DNA of 64,000 nt from Phaseolus vulgaris (Eukaryota; Streptophyta; Magnoliopsida; Fabales; Fabaceae). The notes under the pieces are model-generated. The model searched no databases, was not told the DNA's origin, and saw only the letters and a program-made list of their open reading frames with translations. Of the stretch, positions 11,205 through 23,400 are shown piece after piece. The DNA lies in NCBI RefSeq assembly GCF_000499845.2, contig NC_023759.2, forward strand, positions 24,963,156-25,027,155, written 5' to 3'. The stretch's first letter is position 1. The number at the start of each line of letters is the position of its first letter. The position numbers and the translations under genes were made by a program.

Positions 11205-12024
11205 TGTACCCCCCCTGGTAGTCGGAAGTGATGACGTGGCACCAAGCTACAGTGTAGGCGTGTTGACAAGGCGCCAGGGTGGCAGAAGAGGAGGAAGTCG
11301 GGGGGCTCGTGAAGTCGCCAGTTATTAAGTTGGCGTGTTCCGATCTCCAGCATACCAGAACCGGCGATCACCGGGTTAAAGATGAAGTCGCCAGATGTAA
11401 ACTCAGGCGACCAAATGATTGGAGATCGCCAGAGCAAGCACATCGCTTGAGATGAAGGTGGTGCAGATTATGAAGGCGGCCGGCGAGACCACAGGGAAGG
11501 TGTACGAAGGCAGCCTAACTCGCCAGTTCCAGCAGAGATCGCACTCCCAAGTTAGCTACGCACTGGGCAGTACCATGCATAAGTAACTTAGCCAAAAGGA
11601 GAGTCAGAAGCAGCGCCCAAGTCAAGGAGGCTCCAGATGATGGCACGTGTACGACTGGATGCGAGCCACGTGTCCAGGTCAGTAACTGCCAGGAGAGAGA
11701 AAGTGACCAGGTATATAAGAGTTCTCAACGAACTTTCTGAGGTACGCACGTTCAGATTATACTCTTTACGCTTGCGAGTTCTAGAGCTTACTGTGAGAGA
11801 GAACATTGCACGGTTCCTTGAGATTTCTTGAGTGTTCTTGCTCTTAGTATTTGGTGGTTCGGTCACTGACTTGGGCGTTGGAGTGCGATCGGCCGCAGCG
11901 GCGCCGCTCTGTTCCTTTGCAGGTTCTTGAGGTGGATCTTGAAGAAGGACGGAGGTTTGAAGCGGTGCACACGTCGATCCTTTGACGAGGCAGGTTCCAA
12001 CGTTCCGGTCAACAGGCAAGATCA
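11205..12024 (+). repeat. Element F 3' LTR, 820 bp
   Basis: It starts TGTACC and ends AAGATCA, and is similar throughout to the LTRs of C. G-boxes lie at 11644-11649 and 11667-11672, 41 bp upstream of a TATATAA box at 11713-11719. The conserved R-U5 block is at 11867-11922 and ends CCTTTGCAGG. The right flank (12025 on) is element D, so F inserted into D. Confidence 0.88.
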
Positions 12025-13822
12025 ATCATTAATCCTCTTGATGACTTGGAAAGGGCCATCACCACGAGGCATAAGTTTGGACTTCCTTAGAGAAGGAAAT
12101 CTATCCTTTCTCAAATGAAGCCAAACCCAATCGCCGGACTCAAAGATTAATGCCTTTCTCCTTTGGTTGGCAGTGTCAGCATACTTACCAACTTTCTTCT
12201 CAATTTGTAACTTGATGTGGTTATGCAAATCCTTAATAAAAAAAGCCTTTTAAAAACCGTCCTTGCATAGAACCTCATTAAGTATGGGAATGGGAAGAAG
12301 ATCTAGAGGTGTGAGGGGATTAAACCCATAAACAACCTCAAAAGGAGAATGGTTAGTGGTGGAATTTACTACCCTATTATAAGCAAACTCAACATGAGGT
12401 AGTAAATCCTCCCAAGCCCTTGGATTCCCGGAAATAAAGCATCGCAATAATTGACCCAAAGTTCTATTAACCACTTCAGTTTGACCATCAGTTTGAGGGT
12501 GGCAAGTAGTAGAAAACAGAAGTTTTGTGCCAAGTTTCCCCCATAAGGTCCTCCAAAAGTGACTTAAGAACTTAGAATCCCTATCGGATACTATACTTCT
12601 AGGAAGTCCATGTAAACGAACAACTTCCTTGAAGAAGAGATTTGCAATATGGCATGCATCATCCACTTTGTGGCATGGAATAAAATGAGCCATTTTAGAA
12701 AAACGGTCCACTACCACAAAGATGGAATCCTTACCCTTCGATGTCTTGGGCAGTCCTAAGATAAAATCCATAGAAATATCAACCCAAGGCATTGTAGGGA
12801 TAGGAAGAGGGGTATATAAACCATGGGGTTGGACCTTAGATTTAGCCTTCCTACATGCTATACATTTATCACAGAAGGTATGTACGGATTTGCGCATGTG
12901 AGGCCAAAAGAAATGTTCATGCAATGTTTCTAAAGTCTTAGCTACCCCAAAATGTCCCATAAGCCCACCCTCATGAGCCTCTCTAACAAGAGATTGTCTT
13001 ATGGATCCTTGGGGAACACAAAGTCTTTTTCCTTTGAAAAGAAAACCATTATGTAAGAAAAAGTCTTTGTGACCTCCCTTGGAACACTCTTGATAGATTA
13101 GAGAGAAATCTAAGTCATCGTGATAAAGTTCCTTTATGTGATCAAATCCTAAATATTGAACATTCAAAATATTTAACAAGGTATATCTTCTTGAAAGAGC
13201 ATCGGCAACCACATTAATTTTACCTTGTTTATGTTTGATCACATAAGGAAATTGCTCAATAAACTCCACCCACTTAGCATGTCTCTTATTAAGCTTGCTT
13301 TGGATTTTCAAATATTTAAGGGACTCATGATCACTATGGATCACAAATTCCTTTGGAAAAAGATAATGTTGCCAATTTTGCAAAGCTCTAACAAGAGCAT
13401 AAAGTTCTTTATCATAAGTGGAGTAATTGAGATGACTCCCTTTGAGTTTCTCACTAAAATAAGCTATGGGGTGTCCTTCTTGAAGGAGAACGGCCCCAAT
13501 GCCTATATTAGAGGCATCACATTCGATTTCAAATGTCTTAGCAAAGTTAGGAAGGGCTAGAATGGGAGCTTTAGTTAATTTATCCTTCAAAGTTTGAAAA
13601 GCGTTTTCTTGCTCTTGTCCCCACTTAAAAACCACATCCTTCTTTACTATGGCATTTAAAGGTGCGGCAATTGTACTAAAGTCTTTCACAAACCGCCTAT
13701 AAAAACTAGCAAGTCCATGAAAACTTTGTACTTCATTGACATTGGTGGGTGTAGGCCAATGTTGAATTACTGCAACTTTTGTTTGATCTACAAGCACCCC
13801 TTTATGACTTACCACAAACCCT
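12025..13822 (-). pseudogene. pol: Element D: remnant of an E-family polyprotein (end of RT, RNase H, integrase)
   Basis: The translated minus strand is nearly identical to element E from the end of RT through RNase H ([14 protein letters not shown]) and integrase (HHCC and DD35E). A GAA to TAA change near 12248 breaks the frame relative to E. The 3' side is cut by F at 12025 and the 5' side by the junction with B at about 13822. Gag, protease and most of RT are missing. It is an old fragment and the host of the F insertion. Confidence 0.9.
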
Positions 13823-16800
13823 TGGAAGGAAGAAGAATGAATGAATGGTGTGAGTTTCATCAGGCCTTTGGCCATACACTTCATTCCTGTTTGGCGCTGG
13901 GACACCAACTGGCAGAGTTGGTGAAGTCTGGTTTCCTAGCAGATTACCTACGTGAGTCGCAGGGTGACCGCGCGTCAGGATCCCAGATCGAAGAACAACA
14001 GCATGAAGTCCCTGTGCATGGGGAAGTGCAGACGATCGCGGGAGGCTTCTCTGGTGGGGGATGCACAGCTTCACAAAGAAGGAGATACGCTCGATTGGTG
14101 ATGGCGGTAGATGCAGTGAATGAGAGTCATTACCCTGAAGTGGACATTATCTTCAGGAAAGCTGACCTACGGGACGTTGTCCCGCACGACAACGACCCTG
14201 TGGTCATTTCTCTCATCACAGCAGGAAGACGAGTGCATAGAGTACTCGTAGATCAAGGAAGCTCGGCGGACGTCATGTTCTGGCCAACATTCAACAAGTT
14301 ACAGTTATCCCCTGACCAGCTGAGACCGTATACTGGTTGTCTCTACGGTTTTGCAGGAGATCAGGTAGAGGTGCGGGGATACATCGAGCTGAGGACAACG
14401 TTCACTGACGGAACGACAACCCGCACTGAAAAGATAAAGTACCTGGTGGTGAACGCCCCTTCTGCGTACAATGTCTTGTTGGGAAGGCCAACACTCAATA
14501 GACTGGGCGCGATACCATCGACAAGGCATATGAAGTTGAAGCTGCCGTCGATGGAGGGGACCGTGATAACCATCAAGTCGGATCAGGCTGAGGCAAGACG
14601 CTGTTATGAGAACAGCTTGAAGCAAAAGAGAAGTGTCTGCCACGTCACCACAAAACCACCACCAGGCGTGCGCGAAGAGCGATCGGTGGTCAGGGAGACA
14701 CAGGGCGCTCAGAGGATGGAGGATGCTGCGGTGGGGGGCTCCCAGGTAGCCCAAGTTGAAGAAGAAGAGGAGGGCGCGATCACTCCTCGCGAGTCAGGAA
14801 TCGCGAGAGCGGTCATCGCCAGCGAGAGGAGGCCCCATCCAGCTGAAGGATGGGTCGAAGTGGACGTCGGGGGAAGAAAGTTCAAGATAGGGGGATCCCT
14901 CGCTGAAGAAGAGCGAAGGCTGATCATGGGTGTGATTGAGAAGCACATGAATGCCTTTGCATGGTCAGCATCTGACATACCAGGAATCGACCCCGATTTC
15001 CTCTGCCATCGTCTGTCGATGGACCCCATGGTTCGACCTGTGCGACAGAGGGGAAGGAAATTCAACGAGGAAAAGAGGAAGGTGATCCACGACGAAGCGC
15101 AGAAGCTCCTTGCCGCAGGGCACATCAGAGAAATCCAGTACCCCGAATGGCTAGCGAATGTGGTACTGGTTCAAAAGGCAAGCGGCAAGTGGAGAATGTG
15201 CGTGGACTTCACTGACCTCAACAAGGCGTGCCCCAAGGATTCTTACCCCTTACCCAGCATAGATGCTCTAGTTGATAGCGCCTCGGGGGGAAAGTTACTC
15301 AGCTTCTCGGACGCTTTCTCGAGGTATAACCAGATCAGGATGCACCCAATGGATGAATGCAAGACTGCGTTTATGACCGAACGGTCGTGCTATTGCTACA
15401 AGGTCATGCCATTCGGGTTAAAGAATGCGGGGGCTACCTACCAGCGGCTCATGGACAGGGTGCTCTCGCCCATGCTGGGAAGGAACGTACACGCCTATGT
15501 AGATGATATGGTGGTTACGTCCGTAGAGAAGAAGCATCATGCAGCTGATCTGGAAGAGCTATTCTCCACCATTGCCAAGTACAGGCTGAAGCTCAACCCT
15601 GAGAAATGCATTTTCGGTGTGGAGGCTGGGAAGTTCTTGGGTTTCCTCTTGACAGAGCGGGGAATCGAAGCTAACCCGGAGAAGTGTGCGGCGATCGTGG
15701 CAATGAGGAGCCCAACGACGGTGAAGGAGGTGCAGCAGCTCACCGGTCGCTTGGCAGCTCTGTCCCGGTTTATGTCCGCTGGAGGGGAGAAAGGTCACCC
15801 ATACTTCCAGTGTCTCAAACGCAACAGCAGATTTCTCTGGACACAGGAGTGCGAGGAGGCCTTCGTCAAGTTAAAGGGGTACCTGGCGAGCCCACCAGTC
15901 CTGCGAAAACCCCAGGTAGGCATCCCTCTTCGTCTATATTTTGCTGTGACGGAGAGAGCAGTCAGCTCGGTCCTGGTGCAAGAGCAGAGTCAGGCCTAGA
16001 GGCCTGTTTACTTCGTGAGTAAAGTGCTGCAAGGCCCTGAAACGAGGTACCAAGCCCTCGAGAAGGCTGCTCTGGCGGTGGTGTTTTCAGCCGGAAGACT
16101 CAGGCATTACTTCCACAGCTTCACAGTGGTGGTAATGACTGATCTGCCTATCCAGAACGTATTGAAGAAACCTGATGTAGCAGGCAGGATGGTCAAATGG
16201 GCAGTAGAATTGTCAGAATTTGATATTCAGTACGAGCCCCGAGGACCGATCAAGGGGCAGGTGTTCGCGGACTTTGTAGTCGAGCTATCATCAATCGCGA
16301 CACCTGCAGAAGGGCTAGATTTCCGATGGGTGTTATCGGTGGATGGCTCCTCTAATCAACAGGGAAGCGGCGCTGGAGTCATCCTGGAAGGACCAAATGG
16401 GGTACTGTTCGAGCAGTCCCTCCGTTTTGCCTTCAAAGCTAGCAACAATCAGGCGGAGTATGAGGCCCTGATCGCAAGAATGTTGCTAGCAAGAGAAATG
16501 GGAGCAAGGAATCTGCTGGCCAAGAGCGATTCGTTACTGGTCACCGGGCAGGTTACGGGGGAGTTCCAAGCAAAGGATCCCCAGATGGCAGCCTACCTGG
16601 AGTATGTGCAGCTCCTGAAGACGTCCTTCGCCGAGTTTGAGTTAGTGCACGTGCCAAGAGAGCAAAATGCCCGAGCAGACCTGCTTGCCAAGCTGGCCAG
16701 CTCAGGCAAGGGGGGGAAGCAGAGGACCGTCATTCAGGAGACCCTGAAGGTGCCGCACGCGTTCGTATCAGACAACCAGGTGCTTCATGTATACAAGTCA

Positions 16801-18153
16801 ATGGAGCGTCTAACGATCGGTCATCGGTCGTTGACCCAAGAAACGCTAAGAGCACCGAGGGTGAGATCGCGACCCTCAAAGACCGATGAGTCGATGGAGG
16901 TCCATGCGGAGAAGGAACCCGACACCTGGATGACGCCATACCAGCTATACTTAGAAGATGGTGTACTCCCGCTCGATCTGGCAGAGGCAAAAAGAATAAA
17001 GAGGGGTTCAAGTAAGTTTACTCTTATAGATGGAAGCCTATTTAGATTTGGATTTTCTCACCCTGTGCAGATCTGTGTACACGGCGAGCAATGCACCAGG
17101 CTCATGTTTGAGCTGCACGAGGGGGTGTGCGGAAGCCACGTAGGTGGTCGCGCTTTGGCAAGTAGAGTACTCCGCGCGGGGTACTACTGGCCAAAGCTGA
17201 AGGAAGATTGCATAAGGTTTGCTCAGCGATGCAAACAGTGTCAACTGCATGCAGACTGGCACAAGGCACCCCCTGAGGAGTTGTGGTCCATCCATAGCCC
17301 GTGGCCATTCCATACATGGGGGATTGACATCTTAGGACCCTTTCCCCTGGCGACAAGGCAGATGAAGTTCCTCATCGTGGCCATGGAGTATTTCACCAAG
17401 TGGGTGGAGGCAGAGCCAGTCGCACACATCACCGCACAGAAAGTTGAACACTTCGTCTGGAAGAACATTGTCTGCCGCTTCGGAATACCCAAGAGGCTGG
17501 TTTCCGACAATGGCACCCAGTTCACAAGTCATCAGCTGAGGAAGATGTGTGAAGAGTTAAAGATACAACAGGGCTTCGCATCAGTGGAGCACCCACAAAC
17601 CAATGGGCAGGTGGAGTCAGCAAACCGAGTGCTGCTCAGGGGGCTGAAGCGAAGACTAGACAAGGCCAAAGGAGGCTGGGCAGAGGAGGTCCCAAGAATT
17701 GTATGGTCTTATCACACCACCCCACAGTCCAGCACCCATGAGACACCCTTCAGCCTTGTCTATGGGACAGACGCCATGATTCCTGTGGAGATACAGGAGA
17801 GCTCCCCCAGATTCTTGAACTTCGTTGCTGAAGAGTCCAATGAATAGCGTAAGGTGAATCTGGATCTGCTAGACGAAGTGCGAGAAGAGGCCAGAGTCAG
17901 TGCTGAAGCTGTGAAGAGAAGAGTAGAGCGGAGGCACAACTCTAAAGTGAGGCCCAGGCGCTTCCAGGAAGGTGATCTGGTGATGAGAAAGGCGCATCAG
18001 AATGACATGCAGAACAAGTTATCCCCAAAGTGGACAGGCCCGTACAGAGTGGTGGAGACATTGGAGAACGGAGCCTATCGCCTAGAGACTTTGGAGGGAG
18101 GAGCAATCCCCAGAACGTGGAACGCCACCCATTTAAAATTTTATTTCAGTTAA
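13823..18153 (+). pseudogene. gag-pol: Element B gag(partial)-pol
   Basis: One frame runs from the C-terminal part of gag (CHHC knuckle near 13850) through protease (LVDQGSSADV, near 14250), RT (YVDD near 15500), RNase H, archaeal RNase H (near 16340) and integrase (HHCC near 17120-17250, DD35E), ending at 18153. Only two in-frame stops interrupt it: TAG at 15997 (CAG in A) and TAG at 17845 (GAG in A). The 5' end of gag is missing. An apparent start at 13717 lies in element D and makes a meaningless chimeric frame. Confidence 0.92.
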
Positions 18154-19195
18154 AGTTGTACAGTAATGGCGTTCTCGCGCTAAAAGATACATGCTTTGTA
18201 TGTGGTGGAAACAGTTGAACAGGCAAGGGGGCACTCTTTTCCCTAAGGAGGGTTTTTAACGAGGCCACCCAATTAAAGAAAAATTTCCATCATATCAAGT
18301 GTGCTCGAGTATTAAAGTTAAAATCCTCCTTGCCCCAGGTGCAAGTGCAGGTGATTGGTTGGGCCCTACTTGCCCTAGGCGCAAGTACTGGCATCGATCT
18401 AAGTCTTCCTCACCCCAGGTGTGAGCGCAAGCAGTTAAAGGTTTGAAAAGCCAGGGGTGCTAGTAAGACCAACGAAGGGAAAGGAAAGGTTTTGACAAAA
18501 CGTCCTTACCCACTTGGCATACACCTATATTGGCCCAGTAAGACTCTTAGTCTGAAACCCTTCTCACCCCAGGAGTGAGGCAGGGAATGAGCGACTCAAC
18601 CCGCCAAAGGGTGATGACCTTGGGGAAAGTAAGAGGGGTTAGCGAGAAACACTTTTCTTTCCCCAAGACGAGGCATCACCTTGAGCGATCGGTGTCAAAG
18701 TCCTCTATGCACTTAGCGCTAGAGCGACAGAGAAAGCTAAGTAAAGACTAAAGAACGATCACTGATGAGTCGTCAGTAATTGGCTAGTGGTGCAAAGCAG
18801 CGCACGAGGACTGTTAAACACCAAGTTGAGAGAATAGCCAGTCGTGATCAAGTAGAAGCGAAAGAATAAGAGAAGCAGATCGCGCTAAGCCTAAGCTGGT
18901 TAACACTTAGTCGTGCGCAAAGTGAAAGACGAAGCTCAAGATCGCGCTAAGCCTAAGCTGGTTAACACTTAGTCGTGTGCGAAAGGAAAGGTAAAGCCCA
19001 AGATCGCGCTGAACCTAAGCTAGCTAACAGTTCGTCGCGCACATAAAGATAAGTGAAGTTCAAAGAAAATACAAGGGAAGAAACTGATGCAAGAAAAGAA
19101 GCATTGAGATATTACATTCATAAGCCAAGTCTTATACAATTTTAAAGTACAAAGAAAAATTGTGCAGAAGTTAAATTTACAGAGAAGAGAAAGGT
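18154..19195. other. Element B spacer
   Basis: No gene is seen. The conserved post-pol block is at 18225-18280. Three units of about 61 bp (18877-19040), each with ATCGCGCT and CTAAGCT, correspond to two units in A. Otherwise this is the reverse complement of the A spacer with few differences. Confidence 0.7.
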
Positions 19196-19242
19196 TTAGG
19201 GGGCAGGAGGGATGAGCTTTCCATCCACCACTTCATGGTAGA
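19196..19242 (-). pseudogene. Element B antisense gene, last 15 codons and stop
   Basis: This is the C-terminal end (HEVVDGKLIPPAP and a stop at 19196-19198) of the antisense gene whose body lies at 31426-33649. Element C separates the two parts, with the GTAGA duplication at 19238-19242 and 31421-31425. Confidence 0.85.
19238..19242. repeat. Target site duplication of element C, left copy
   Basis: GTAGA lies immediately before the LTR start TGTACC. It is repeated at 31421-31425 after the LTR end GGATCA. Removing C and one copy makes the B antisense gene continuous with that of A. Confidence 0.93.
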
Positions 19243-20036
19243 TGTACCGCCCTGGTGGTCGGGTGTGATGACGTGGCATCCTGCTACAGTGTAGGCGTGT
19301 TGACAAGGTGCCAGGTTGGCATAAGGGAAGGAAGTCGGGGGGTACGTGTAGTCGCCAGTTGTTAAGCTGGCGTGTTCCGATTTCCAGCTTACCAGAATGG
19401 GCGATCGCCAGGTTGAAGATGAAGTCGCCAGATGTAGATTCAGGCGACCTAGTCATTGGAGATCGCCAGAGCAAGCACATCGCCGAAGATGAAGGAGAAG
19501 CAGATTATGAAGGCGGCCGGCGAGACCACGGGGAAGGTGTATGAAGGCCCCTAACTCGCCAGTTCCAGTCGAGATCGCACTCCTAAGTTAGCTATGCACT
19601 GGGCAGTACCATGCATAAGTAACTTAGCCAAAATAAGAGTAGAAGCAGCGCCAAGTCAGGGAGCCTCCAGATGATGGCACGTGTACAGTTGGATGCGAGC
19701 CACGTGTCCTAGTCTGTAACTGCCAAGAGAGAGAAAGCCACCAGGTATATAAGAGTTCTTAACAAACTTTCTGAGGTACGCACGTTCAGTTCATACACTT
19801 TACGCTTGCGAGTTAGAGCTGACTGTGAGAGAGGATTTGCACGATTCTAGTTCTCTTAGTTTTTGGTGATACCGTCACTGACTTGAGCGTTCGAGTGCGA
19901 CCGGCCGCAGCGGCGCCGTGTTGTTTCTTTGCATGTGCTTGAGATAGATCCCGAAGAGGAACGAAGGTGAGAAGCGGTGCGCACGTCGATCCTTTGACGA
20001 GGCAATTTCCAGCGTTCCGGTCAACAGGCAGGATCA
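19243..20036 (+). repeat. Element C 5' LTR, 794 bp
   Basis: Ends are TGTACC..GGATCA. Two G-boxes (19678-19683 and 19701-19706) lie about 40-70 bp upstream of TATATAA (19746-19752). The R-U5 block is at 19879-19935. In this copy alone the block's TTTGCAGG is changed to TTTGCATG, whereas the 3' LTR keeps TTTGCAGG. Many TCGCC/GGCGA words are scattered in U3. Confidence 0.93.
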
Positions 20037-20038
20037 TC

Positions 20039-20055
20039 AGGCGCCCACCGTGGGG
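20039..20055 (+). other. Element C primer-binding site
   Basis: AGGCGCCCACCGTGGGG starts two bases after the 5' LTR. The first base is A where A and G have T, so pairing with the CCA end of the primer tRNA would be mismatched in this copy. Confidence 0.8.
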
Positions 20056-20444
20056 CCGTGTAAAACTTGCTCCCATCCACAGCGTGAGTTCTTGGAAGTT
20101 TCTGAAGTTTTCTGCGCGGTTGCGTGCTGGTGCAATCGTCGTTCACGGTCTCCTTGAGTTTCGTTCGGTGAGTTTGCGTTTAGAACCGTTCGTTTGGCTT
20201 TTCGATCGGTGGAGTAAGGTTTTCTGCTGCTTACGCGTAATCTGTTTGGTGGAAGTTCGAGTTCTTTTGTCTGTTTGGTTGTTCGCGGGGAGGCGGTGGT
20301 TTCTGGCGAAGTTGTGGTTTTCTTTGAAGGCTTACGGTGTTCTTGAGTTTTCTTGCGCTGTTTCGCACTGTTTTCTCCGATTGATCGCTGATTCGATCGA
20401 GGCTGAAGTGTGGTTTGCTGCATTCCTGTGATTCGCTGAAGTTA

Positions 20445-23400
20445 ATGAGAAAAATGAGAAGCAATCGTTCCAGTCCCGTGGCGCCTGTCGCTGCTGAAGG
20501 CGACACCGCCATGACCATGGCGCAGATGGCAGAGATGATGCGCTCGTTGCAGGCAACTGTGGAAGCCTCGCGCGTAGAGCAGGCGAGGATACATGAGGAC
20601 CTGGTCGCCTCTCGCGCCAGGAACGAGGAGCTCAGCAAGGTGACTGAGGAGCTGCGTCGAGCTCTTCAGGAGCAGCAAGGACGTTCTTCTGCTGAAGAGG
20701 TGGCGCCGTCGACGCCACCACGTGTTTTCCCAATGCCTTTTGTTCAGGCGATCACCGACACGCCTATTCCCACGAGCGTGGTTCCGGTTAAGGCTGTCTT
20801 TACCGGCGTGGAGGATCCAGAGGCTCATCTGACCACGTTCCACACGCAGATGATGCTGTCGGGAGGGTCAGACGCCGTCTACTGCAAGATGTTCGTGAGT
20901 ACGCTCCAGGGAACGGCGATGGAGTGGTTTGTGAGCCTGCCTAACGGCCACATAACCAATTTTCAACAGTTCTCGAAAATCTTTGTCGAGCAGTACATTG
21001 TGAATAAGGCACCGCCCAAGGTGTCCTATGATCTGTTTGATATAAGGCAGTACCATGGGGAGTCCCTCAGAGACTACCTCAATCGCTTCGGAGCGCAGAT
21101 GGTCAGATCGCCGGCCAAGGATGAAGAAATGCTGGTCTATGCCTTCAAGAAGGGCGTGCAGCCAGGGCCATTTTGCGAGGCCTTGATCAGGGCTCATCCA
21201 GCGACGTTTGCTGAAGTCAGGCGACTTGCGGTGGCCCACATCGCCGACGAAAGTGAAGTCGCCAAGAAGAGAGGCAGCGTGGCTCCCGCCAGGCCACGCG
21301 CCCAGACCAGAATCCAGCCGCAGAGGGTGCTGGAAACGGCGGCGGCGGCCAGAAAAGACCAGAGGACTCGCCATCCTTACGATAGGAGAAACAAGGGAAG
21401 AAGCCAAGCGCGCCAACAACCAGCACGCCAGCAACCAGCACGCCGGGAATACAATCGCCCGCCTAAGCACAAATTTGTCATGGGACTAGCGGACCTGATC
21501 GCTATCCCTAACATATCTGCTAGGTTGAAGGCACCTGAGAAGGTGGGCGACAAGGTGCTGGGGTCGAAGCCGGACGCCTGGTGCGAATTCCACCAGTGTT
21601 TTGGCCACACCCTGGACTCGTGTTTGTCTTTGGGATATCAAATCGACGATCTGGTTAAGAGCGAGTTCCTAAACGACTATCTGCTGGATAGTAGGACGGG
21701 GGGAGCGTCGAGTTCCCAGCCAGCAGGTGGAGAAGCCCAGCAGCACGAGATGCCTATCCACGGGGAGATCCACACCATTGCAAGGGGTTTCTCAGGTGGT
21801 GGATGCACCGCATCGCAGAGGAAAAAGTATGCGCGATCGGTGATGACAGTGGACATGTTTGAAGATCACTCACCGGAAGTGGACATTACGTTCACAAAGC
21901 AGAATCTTCGGGATGTTGTGCCTCATGACAACGATCCCATAGTTATTTCGTTGGTTACAGCAGGGAGGAAGGTCCACAGAGTTCTGGTGGACCAAGGAAG
22001 CTCGGCAGACGTGATGTTCTGGCCGACTTTCACGCAGCTGGAATTGCCCCTTGACCAGCTAAGGCCCTATGGAGGGTGCTTATATGGGTTCGCTGGTGAC
22101 CAGGTGGAGGTCAGGGAGTACATTGAGCTGAGAACCACGTTTACAGATGAGGCTGGGTCGAGGACGGAGAAAATCAAGTACCTCATCGTAAACGCCCCTT
22201 CAGCATATAACATCCTGTTGGGAAGGCCCACTCTTAACAGGATAGGTGCCATTCCGTCGACTCGGCACATGAAGGTGAAGCTGCCGTCCATGGAAGGGGT
22301 GGTGATCACGATTAAGTCTGATCAGAAAGAAGCTAAAAGGTGCTACGAGAATAACCTGAAAAACAAAAGATCAGTGAGCTATGTAACAACCACCCCACCT
22401 CCCGGTGCGAAGCCCAGACCGCCGGTAACAGAGGAGGCCGCCGGAAGGGATGTAGAGATGGTAAACGCTGAGCTAGGGGAGAGGAATGCTGGCCTGGAGG
22501 AGGAAGAGGCGCGGAATCGCCCTGAGGAAGCGAGGGAACAAGGAATCGCCAGGGCGGTGATCGCCAGAGAATCCAGGCCTAAACCTGTCGAGCAGTGGCT
22601 CGAGAAGGAGATCGGAGGAAAGGTCTTCAAGCTGGGAAGATCTCTGGAGGTCGATCTCCAGGACCAGATCGCCAAGGTGATTGAGCGGCATCTGGATGCG
22701 TTTGCATGGTCCGCTTCGGACATGCCGGGATTGATCTCGACTTCTTGTGCCATCATCTGGCGATGGACAACATGGTGAGACCGGTGCGACAAAGGAGAAG
22801 AAAATTCAACGAGGAGAGGAGGCAGGCGATCAGGGACGAAACACAGAAACTCCTCGCTGCAGGCCACATCAGGGAAGTCCAGTACCCTGAATGGTTGGCA
22901 AATGTCGTACTGGTGAAGAAGAATAACGGGAAATGGCACATGTGCGTCGATTTCACCGATCTGAACAAAGCTTGCCCAAAGGATTCGTATCCTTTACCAA
23001 GCATTGATGCCCTGGTTGATAGTGCTGCAGGGTGCAAGCTGCTGAGTTTCCTGGATGCCTTCTCGGGCTATAATCAGATCAAGATGCATCCCATGGATGA
23101 AGAAAAAACAGTCTTCATGACAGAGAGGTCGTGCTACTGCTATAAGGTGATGCCGTTTGGGCTGAAGAACGCGGGGGCCACGTACCAGAGGCTGATGGAT
23201 CGAGTACTTGCACCAATGTTGGGAAGGAACGTGCAAGCCTACGTCGATGACATGGTCGTGACCTCGCAGGAAAAAAGCAAGCACGTGGCAGACTTGGAAG
23301 AATTGTTCACGACGATCGCCAAGTTTAAGTTAAAGCTCAACCTGGAGAAATGCATTTTCGGCGTGGAGGCTGGAAAATTTTTGGGTTTTCTCTTGACTGA

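Larger units (their letters stand above)
13823..19242 (+). mobile_element. Element B, left part (gag-pol and spacer)
   Basis: B is a sister copy of A in the opposite orientation. It begins abruptly inside gag at the KNEWCEFHQ region, lacking its 5' LTR, leader and N-terminal gag. It continues after the C insertion at 31421-34556. The junction with D occurs where both sequences share GGAAG, which suggests microhomology-mediated joining or deletion. Confidence 0.9.

Noticed and set aside
12250..13908. 552-codon minus frame as a single gene
   Set aside because: Its first codons come from the antisense of B gag; the rest is element D. It is a chimera across a deletion junction.
22700..22780. Programmed frameshift between gag and pol in C
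   Set aside because: I reads through the same place in one frame, and A and B also keep one frame across it. C differs by a single missing base, so this is a mutation.
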